A stretch of 6,264 nucleotides of DNA from Actinomycetota bacterium (GTDB taxonomy: Bacteria; Cyanobacteriota; Vampirovibrionia; Obscuribacterales; Obscuribacteraceae), in assembly GCA_903970355.1 (NCBI GenBank), contig CAJCIF010000049.1:1-6264 (forward strand), written 5' to 3'. Below the pieces are notes generated by a model that was not told the DNA's origin, ran no database searches, and saw nothing but the letters and a program-made list of their open reading frames with translations. The translations under genes were made by a program, and so were the position numbers. How positions within the stretch are numbered: position 1 is the stretch's first letter; the number at the start of each line of letters is the position of its first letter. Shown here in pieces: positions 1-4,494 of this stretch.

Positions 1-1425
1 TCCGGCTCCTGGCATTCCACCACCGAATAGTCCTCCTAGTCCTCCACCTCCGAAGGGATTGCCGCCGCCGGCAGGCATGCCAGGCATACCTCCGCCGAAC
101 ATGGCGCCAGCCATTGGGCCCATCATCTGGCGCATTTGGGAGAACATGGCACGCATTTGCTCAAAAGCTTTTAACATTTGCGCAACTTCACCTTCGGGCA
201 AGCCCGATCCCCGAGCAATACGGCGCCGACGGCTGAAATCGATTTTTTCCGGATAGCTGCGTTCGAATTCGGTCATAGAGTTACAGGCGCATTCGTATTG
301 ATTGAGCAATGTCTCGCCCTGATTGGCGATCGTGTCTTGCTGTTCGGAATTGATACCGAGCATGCCACCAATGCCCATCATCTTCATGATGTCGCCCATT
401 GGTCCCATCTTTCGCAACATTTTTTGCGCCTTGATAAACATGTCGAGAGTGAACTCACCCTGCAACATTTGTTTAGTAAGCCGCTCGGCTTCATTTTGAT
501 CGATGCTTTCCTGGGCTTTCTCAACGAGGGTGACGACGTCGCCCATGCCCAGAATTCGACTTGCCATGCGATCAGGATAGAAAGACTCAAGAGCTTCGAG
601 CTTTTCACCTGTCGAAATAAACTTGACTGGCTTGCCAACCGCTTCTCGAACGGAGAGCGCCGCACCACCTCTGGCATCACCGTCTATTTTCGTGAGGATA
701 ATGCCTGAGACGTCAAGTTGTGTATTGAACGTTTCAGCAACATGCACCGCTTCCTGACCGGTCATAGCGTCAACAACAAGAAGTTTTTCCGCTGGTTCAA
801 AGGCGCGGTCCAAGAGCAAAACTTCAGCCATTAAGTCTGTGTCTATTTGCAACCGACCAGCGGTGTCGAAAATGACCGGGCTCAATCCCAGTTTCTTCGC
901 CTCTTCTATGGCCTCACCGCCTATCTCGAAAACTTCCGCACCAGCTTTTGTGAAAACAGGCACGTCAATTTGTTTGCCCAGAGTTTGCAGTTGTGAAATG
1001 GCAGCAGGACGTTGAATATCGCAGGCAACAAGAAGAGGCTTATGTCCTTCCTTCTTCAACTTGAGTGCCAGTTTGCCTGATGCTGTTGTTTTGCCGGAGC
1101 CCTGCAAACCAAGCAACATAATTACGCAGGGTTCGCCCGTTAGATTGAGCGGTACATTTTCGCCACCTAATATGGTGACAAGTTCATCGTTCACAACTTT
1201 TATAAATTGTTGTCCGGGAGAAATTGAATTGATTACTTCTGTGTCGAGCGCCTTTTGACGAACGCGTGAGATGAAAAGCTTCACCACTTTCAAGCTCACG
1301 TCTGCTTCCAACAGAGACTTGCGCACTTCGCGAATGGCGTCTTCGATATTCTCAGGCGTTAGTTTGTCATCGCCTCGGATTGTCTTGAGCGCGTTTTGGA
1401 ATCGATCCGTTAGTGAATCAAACAT
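1..1425 (-). CDS. ffh: Signal recognition particle protein Ffh (SRP54), C-terminus cut by window edge
   Basis: Ffh binds 4.5S/SRP RNA and hydrophobic signal sequences emerging from the ribosome. Through its GTPase it docks on the receptor FtsY, delivering nascent membrane proteins to the translocon. The reading frame is open for 475 codons from the ATG to the left edge. The N domain carries SLLEADV (residues 37-43). The G domain carries the P-loop GLQGSGKTT (106-114), DIQRPAA (136-142), DTAGR (187-191), DAMTGQ (219-224) and TKIDGDARGG (245-254). RILGMGD (290-296) marks the step into the Met-rich M domain, which has MLRKMGPMGDIMKMMG (336-351) and the RNA-binding SRRRRIARGSG (398-408). After about residue 435 comes a Gly/Met-rich tail whose stop lies outside the window. 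The start is supported by GGAG eight bases upstream. The family is usually about 450-520 residues, so little is missing. It lies 28 bases after the HD-domain gene, probably in the same transcript. Identification is very secure. Confidence 0.98.
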   Translation of the reverse strand, partial: MFDSLTDRFQNALKTIRGDDKLTPENIEDAIREVRKSLLEADVSLKVVKLFISRVRQKALDTEVINSISPGQQFIKVVNDELVTILGGENVPLNLTGEPCVIMLLGLQGSGKTTASGKLALKLKKEGHKPLLVACDIQRPAAISQLQTLGKQIDVPVFTKAGAEVFEIGGEAIEEAKKLGLSPVIFDTAGRLQIDTDLMAEVLLLDRAFEPAEKLLVVDAMTGQEAVHVAETFNTQLDVSGIILTKIDGDARGGAALSVREAVGKPVKFISTGEKLEALESFYPDRMASRILGMGDVVTLVEKAQESIDQNEAERLTKQMLQGEFTLDMFIKAQKMLRKMGPMGDIMKMMGIGGMLGINSEQQDTIANQGETLLNQYECACNSMTEFERSYPEKIDFSRRRRIARGSGLPEGEVAQMLKAFEQMRAMFSQMRQMMGPMAGAMFGGGMPGMPAGGGNPFGGGGLGGLFGGGMPGAG

Positions 1426-1433
1426 CAATTAGT

Positions 1434-1437
1434 CTCC
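1434..1437 (-). promoter_or_regulatory. Ribosome binding site of ffh
   Basis: The minus strand reads CGGAGACTAATTG directly before the ATG. GGAG is a good Shine-Dalgarno core at eight bases' spacing. It sits inside the 28-base gap behind the HD-domain gene, so ffh can be translated independently even if it is co-transcribed. Confidence 0.7.
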
Positions 1438-1453
1438 GAACAGCGTTTGCAAA

Positions 1454-2737
1454 TCAAACAGTTACTAGATCTCTTTCTACCATGTCGGCTATTTCGGCAG
1501 GATAAACCAACCAATGGCTAGCAAAATTGCCCCTTACGAGCGAATCCACGGTGACGGAAAGCTGCGATAACTCTTCGATCTCGCCACTCTCGGTTTTAAC
1601 CATAATATTAGTTTGCGCATTGTCTGAGTCAGGATGATAGTAATCATATGGTCTAAATCCGGTTGACTCATAGGTTACATAGTAGTCTGGGTCGAAATTC
1701 TCAGCTTTCGCCAGTTTTCGAACACGCTCCTCAATATTGCTTCGTAAAGTCTCATTCTCCGGCAAACGAGAGATACGAAATAACTGCCTGTTCATTAGTC
1801 TGGAGGCCAAATCAGCCAACACCTTGTCTTTGGACTTTTCCCATTGCTTGAAGTGAAAAAGCAGAACAACATCATCCATATACAAATATTCTTCGGTGGT
1901 AAGTGTTTCACTGAAGAGCCATTTACGAATCGCTTCATCACAGAATAAATCACGTTCACTACCGGCGGTGATGATGTCTTTGGCACGCCTTAGTAACTTG
2001 CGTACTAAGGCACGAACGGCAAGATTCTTTTTGTGATAATAGACCTGTGCATACATTGAATAACGAGCGAAGAGATAGTCTTCAACTGCAGCTTGTCCCT
2101 TTTCGCCAACAACAATTATGCGGTCTTCATCCACATCAACTTCCATAGAGCTCAACACTCTCTGCAAAGCAAAGAGACCATAAGATGTGCCCGTCATGTA
2201 GCTGTCGCGCAGAAGGTAGTCGAATCGATCGCAATCTAGCTGGCTCGAAACCATATGCGTAACGAAGCTCGGAACATAGGTTTTACGCAGAACCCGCACT
2301 ACATTTTGCGGTAAGTCTTTATCGTAACTCCTCAGAACTTCGTTTACTTTTGTCGGTCCTTCAATAATGCGGCAAGACCATTCTTCATGATGATAGCCAA
2401 GAATTTTTTCGGTGAGATGGCTGAGAGGGCCGTGACCGATATCGTGCAAAAGTGCTGAAGCCAGCACTAATCCTTTCTTGTCTACAAGTTCCGGTGTTCT
2501 CTCAGAAAGAATGTTGTAGAGACGGTGCGCAATATGCATTACGCCCACCGAATGCGTAAAACGCGAGTTCTCAGCACCCTGGAAAATGTAGGAAGACAAC
2601 TCCAGTTGTCTTATTCTTCTCATGCGCTGAAATTCAGGCGTATCGATTAAATCGACTATTAAACCTTCGCCCGGTTTTTCGCGATCCAGAATAATGTCTT
2701 GATGGATTGGATCAAGATAAGTTCGCTTATTGAACAT
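1454..2737 (-). CDS. HD-domain phosphohydrolase, dGTPase-like (COG1078-type)
   Basis: The product is a 427-residue soluble HD-superfamily metal-dependent phosphohydrolase. Numbering is from the ATG at 2737. The H...HD...D metal ligands are visible as RFTHS (H62), LLHDIGHGPLSH (H98, D99, with H102 and H107 nearby) and QLDCDRFDYLLRD (D168, with D170, D173 and D178). The block EDYLFARYSMYAQVYYHK (219-236) is also typical of this group. Relatives include deoxynucleotide triphosphohydrolases such as SAMHD1 and bacterial dGTPases, so (d)NTP hydrolysis is the likely reaction, but the substrate cannot be read from sequence. The same frame stays open upstream to an ATG at 2887. I chose 2737 because MFNKRTYLDPIHQDI is where family members normally begin and the preceding residues look like non-coding translation. 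Neither this ATG nor the one at 2779 has a clear Shine-Dalgarno. The stop lies 28 bases before ffh, suggesting an operon. Confidence 0.9.
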   Translation of the reverse strand: MFNKRTYLDPIHQDIILDREKPGEGLIVDLIDTPEFQRMRRIRQLELSSYIFQGAENSRFTHSVGVMHIAHRLYNILSERTPELVDKKGLVLASALLHDIGHGPLSHLTEKILGYHHEEWSCRIIEGPTKVNEVLRSYDKDLPQNVVRVLRKTYVPSFVTHMVSSQLDCDRFDYLLRDSYMTGTSYGLFALQRVLSSMEVDVDEDRIIVVGEKGQAAVEDYLFARYSMYAQVYYHKKNLAVRALVRKLLRRAKDIITAGSERDLFCDEAIRKWLFSETLTTEEYLYMDDVVLLFHFKQWEKSKDKVLADLASRLMNRQLFRISRLPENETLRSNIEERVRKLAKAENFDPDYYVTYESTGFRPYDYYHPDSDNAQTNIMVKTESGEIEELSQLSVTVDSLVRGNFASHWLVYPAEIADMVERDLVTV

Positions 2738-2804
2738 CTTGTTGTTCACGCTGATCACCGAGGCGAGTTTATCCGGCATAGTCGGCCGGGCGATAAAGAT
2801 CGCT

Positions 2805-2812
2805 ATTATACT
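2805..2812. promoter_or_regulatory. Overlapping divergent -10 boxes (candidate)
   Basis: The minus strand reads TATAAT (2810 down to 2805), a perfect -10 consensus pointing at the HD-domain gene. The plus strand reads TATACT (2807-2812), a five-of-six match pointing at the membrane protein gene. Transcripts would begin near 2798 on the minus strand and near 2819 on the plus strand, leaving leaders of roughly 60 and 16 bases to the chosen starts. I see no good -35 hexamer at 16-18 bases' spacing for either, and no TG extension. The assignment rests on the -10 boxes and their placement in a divergent gap. Confidence 0.35.
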
Positions 2813-2834
2813 GGCAAAGCTACAGGTTAGAGTT

Positions 2835-3785
2835 TTGTTTGAACTTCCCCCTTCCCATCCCTTAACCCTTGGTGACATTGTCAGCAAAGCAGCTCGCCTG
2901 CTACGCCTACACTACGCCTTCTTCTTTCGTATCTTTGCTATTCCATGCATCCTGGAAAATATTTCCATGCTGGCGTTAGGTTGGGTACTTGGCTGGATCA
3001 TCAAAGCTTTTGAAACCGGCGTCGGAATTGCCCATATTTATGAGCTCTTAGCAGGCTTGATAGCTTGCCTTGCGGTTTTTCTAACTGCATTTTTTATCGA
3101 AACCGTAAGACGAGTGGCCGTCATGCGCATGATCGTGCTTGCGCCGCTTACCTATTCAGAGGCTTACAAAATTGCCGATCAGAAAAAGTGGCTGGCATTT
3201 ATTGTTCACCTTTTCCTTACGGCTATATGGTTTGCCATCATTCTAGGTTGGTTTGCTTTAGCAGCAGCGACCATCATAGGATTCAAGGGAGCAAACTTCT
3301 ACTTTGTGATATCGACCATTTTGCTTGCTTTGATCGGACTGGCGCTTACCTTCAGTGCTTCGTGGTTTGCACTTTTGGGAACACTGGCTTTTGCAGTTTT
3401 AAGTTGCGAGACGCTTTCATTTTCAGCTATTTGGCCACGAACCTGGTCGCTCATGTGGCCTTACCTGTGGCGGGGTGGTTCTTTTGTATGCGTAGTATTT
3501 GCCACAGTATTGATGTTAATTCTGGCTGGAGAACTGCCAGTGGGATTGATTGGATATGTGGTAAACGAATTAAAAATGGCTCAACACGTTGATATCACTC
3601 ACACTTTGCCGCAAGGCGGCGTTCTAGTTGCACAGGCTGTTGGCCATGTCTGGGAAGCTCTTTTGGCCACCATAGTGACGGTAATTCAAATTGTGTCCTA
3701 TGCTTACTATTATTGGGATGTGCGTCTGCGTCTTGAAGGCAACGACATTCTGGCAAAGATTGACGAACTTAAATCACTCAGCTGA
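2835..3785 (+). CDS. Polytopic membrane protein, glycerophosphodiesterase membrane-domain-like
   Basis: This is an integral membrane protein of 316 residues if it starts at the TTG at 2835. After a short cytoplasmic-looking stretch containing PLTLGDIVSKAARLLRLHY (about 9-27), hydrophobic spans fall near residues 28-56, 68-89, 120-150, 155-190, 216-243 and 265-293. That is about six helices, some possibly re-entrant. The C-terminal YYYWDVRLRLEGNDI (291-305) resembles the closing 'YYDLRVRxEGxD' signature of glycerophosphodiester phosphodiesterase membrane-domain proteins and related uncharacterised families. The opening 'LTLGDI' also fits their N-terminus. No catalytic phosphodiesterase domain is attached, so no enzymatic role should be inferred. 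An ATG at 2730 gives a longer frame, but it would lie inside the divergent HD gene and add untypical sequence. TTG at 2835 has only a weak AGG eight bases upstream. Function unknown. Its last 12 bases overlap the convergent DUF4149 gene. Confidence 0.8.
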   Translation: MFELPPSHPLTLGDIVSKAARLLRLHYAFFFRIFAIPCILENISMLALGWVLGWIIKAFETGVGIAHIYELLAGLIACLAVFLTAFFIETVRRVAVMRMIVLAPLTYSEAYKIADQKKWLAFIVHLFLTAIWFAIILGWFALAAATIIGFKGANFYFVISTILLALIGLALTFSASWFALLGTLAFAVLSCETLSFSAIWPRTWSLMWPYLWRGGSFVCVVFATVLMLILAGELPVGLIGYVVNELKMAQHVDITHTLPQGGVLVAQAVGHVWEALLATIVTVIQIVSYAYYYWDVRLRLEGNDILAKIDELKSLS

Positions 3786-4262
3786 TTTTGCTTGTTTTGC
3801 AGAAGCGGGATAAACAAGACCAACCAGTGCAAATAAAATTGTGCCACCAAATACGATTCGTGACTGTTCGTGCAAACGTTGAAATTGCGCATGGGCAGCC
3901 TCATCTGTTTTGATCGAAGGCAGGAGATTTTCCATGCTGGGAGTGATTACGAGAGAAAAAATCGCAGTGCACAAAAAGCACAAGAACGAAATTCCGTAAC
4001 GAACAAGTTGCTTGGAACCAGACTTGTGGTGCATCGAAAAGTTAGTGATCTCAGTCATTACCAGAATCACGCTGGCAACAAGGGCAACTTTACTATAAGC
4101 AATGAATACCGGCGCATTGGCTTGAGCAGCCTCTCTCACAGGCACGCCATGACTCTCAGCCGCACGCACTAACGTTATGGCCGCAAATGTAATTGCGGCA
4201 GAACCACCAAATAATATAGCGAGCGCAACAAGACGCACCGCTTCGCTAATTCGTAAAATCAT
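3774..4262 (-). CDS. DUF4149/TMEM205-like small membrane protein
   Basis: The product is a 162-residue membrane protein with four predicted helices, near residues 9-32, 50-72, 89-107 and 138-153. The motif FQRLHEQS (127-134) just before the last helix matches the FxxLHxxS pattern of DUF4149 (TMEM205-like) proteins, and the overall length and four-helix layout also fit. The biochemical role of the bacterial family is not established. The ATG at 4262 is preferred over an in-frame ATG at 4292 because GGAG lies five bases upstream and MILRISEAVRLVALAILF is a normal family N-terminus; the upstream ATG has no Shine-Dalgarno. The gene converges on the preceding membrane protein gene with a 12-base 3' overlap and diverges from the phosphorylase gene. 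A perfect 15-base palindrome abuts its ribosome binding site, which hints at local control. Confidence 0.82.
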   Translation of the reverse strand: MILRISEAVRLVALAILFGGSAAITFAAITLVRAAESHGVPVREAAQANAPVFIAYSKVALVASVILVMTEITNFSMHHKSGSKQLVRYGISFLCFLCTAIFSLVITPSMENLLPSIKTDEAAHAQFQRLHEQSRIVFGGTILFALVGLVYPASAKQAKSAE

Positions 4263-4267
4263 TTGGA

Positions 4268-4271
4268 CTCC
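4268..4271 (-). promoter_or_regulatory. Ribosome binding site of the DUF4149 gene
   Basis: The minus strand reads CGGAGTCCAA before the ATG at 4262, placing GGAG five bases from the start codon. This decides the start in favour of 4262 over the ATG at 4292. The outermost base of the adjoining 15-base palindrome is shared with this site. Confidence 0.65.
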
Positions 4272-4285
4272 GATAAAGTTTATCG
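4271..4285. repeat. 15-base perfect palindrome next to the DUF4149 ribosome binding site
   Basis: Seven-base arms CGATAAA and TTTATCG flank a single central G. The arms are AT-rich inside and end in CG. It lies immediately upstream of the GGAG of the DUF4149 gene on the minus strand. Its shape suits a dimeric regulator's operator. As RNA it would be only a weak hairpin. Confidence 0.5.
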
Positions 4286-4348
4286 CACCCATCCCATCAG
4301 CAGATTGGCTGACAGTGCCGCCGGACTATCAATCAGTGGTACCATATC

Positions 4349-4369
4349 GATGTCCTCTGAGAGGACATC
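4349..4369. repeat. 21-base perfect palindrome in the divergent intergenic region
   Basis: Ten-base arms GATGTCCTCT and AGAGGACATC flank a central G with no mismatch. It is about 87 bases from the DUF4149 start and 126 bases from the phosphorylase start. There is no T-tract on either side, which argues against an intrinsic terminator. An operator for a homodimeric regulator, or a very stable RNA hairpin with a 1-3 base loop, are the plausible readings. Confidence 0.65.
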
Positions 4370-4401
4370 CTACTACCTTGGCAACAGATATTTGTCGAGA
4401 A

Positions 4402-4426
4402 GCCTTGAGGTTGTAGCATACAAGGC
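4402..4426. repeat. Inverted repeat with 6-base arms upstream of the phosphorylase gene
   Basis: GCCTTG and CAAGGC are separated by 13 bases. This could be a small hairpin in the phosphorylase leader or chance: six-base arms at this spacing are not rare. It is noted because it lies between the 21-base palindrome and the start codon. Confidence 0.3.
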
Positions 4427-4482
4427 AACTTGCATGCCTATGACAACTTTGTCTGCTTAAGCCAGTGCTTTGTTTTTAACCT

Positions 4483-4487
4483 AGGAG
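4483..4487 (+). promoter_or_regulatory. Ribosome binding site fixing the TTG start of the phosphorylase gene
   Basis: AGGAG lies seven bases before the TTG at 4495. No ATG or GTG in this frame occurs nearby, and the conserved N-terminal region begins immediately afterwards. This is the strongest Shine-Dalgarno in the window. Confidence 0.75.
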
Positions 4488-4494
4488 CCCAGAA

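Larger units (their letters stand above)
4263..4494. other. Divergent intergenic region between the DUF4149 gene and the phosphorylase gene
   Basis: This gap of 232 bases should contain the promoters of two divergent genes. It holds the 15-base and 21-base perfect palindromes and the 6-base-arm inverted repeat listed separately, plus a minor GACAA/TTGTC pair at 4442-4453. I could not assign a convincing -35/-10 pair on either strand. Open frames crossing it have no ribosome binding site or family resemblance, so I see no gene here. Confidence 0.6.

Noticed and set aside
384..680. Minus-strand open frame of 98 codons within ffh
   Set aside because: It is in a different frame from Ffh, whose own frame is continuous and rich in conserved motifs across the same bases.
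178..708. Plus-strand open frame of 176 codons opposite ffh
   Set aside because: It is fully antisense to the unmistakable Ffh coding sequence, shows no family resemblance and has no ribosome binding site. It is a shadow frame.
2730..2834. ATG at 2730 as the start of the plus-strand membrane protein
   Set aside because: It would begin inside the divergent HD gene and upstream of the only -10-like box on that strand. The added residues look like translated promoter DNA, while the family-like N-terminus begins after 2835.
3065..3592. Plus-strand open frame of 175 codons within the membrane protein gene
   Set aside because: It is a frame-shifted reading of the hydrophobic coding sequence, rich in Cys and aromatic residues with no coherent domain.
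4349..4369. Reading the 21-base palindrome as an intrinsic terminator
   Set aside because: No run of T follows it on either strand, and it lies upstream of both flanking genes, where no transcript is expected to end.
4177..4460. Two overlapping plus-strand frames of 79 and 65 codons spanning the DUF4149 start and the intergenic gap
   Set aside because: Neither has a Shine-Dalgarno, both partly oppose the DUF4149 gene, and the sequence is not protein-like.
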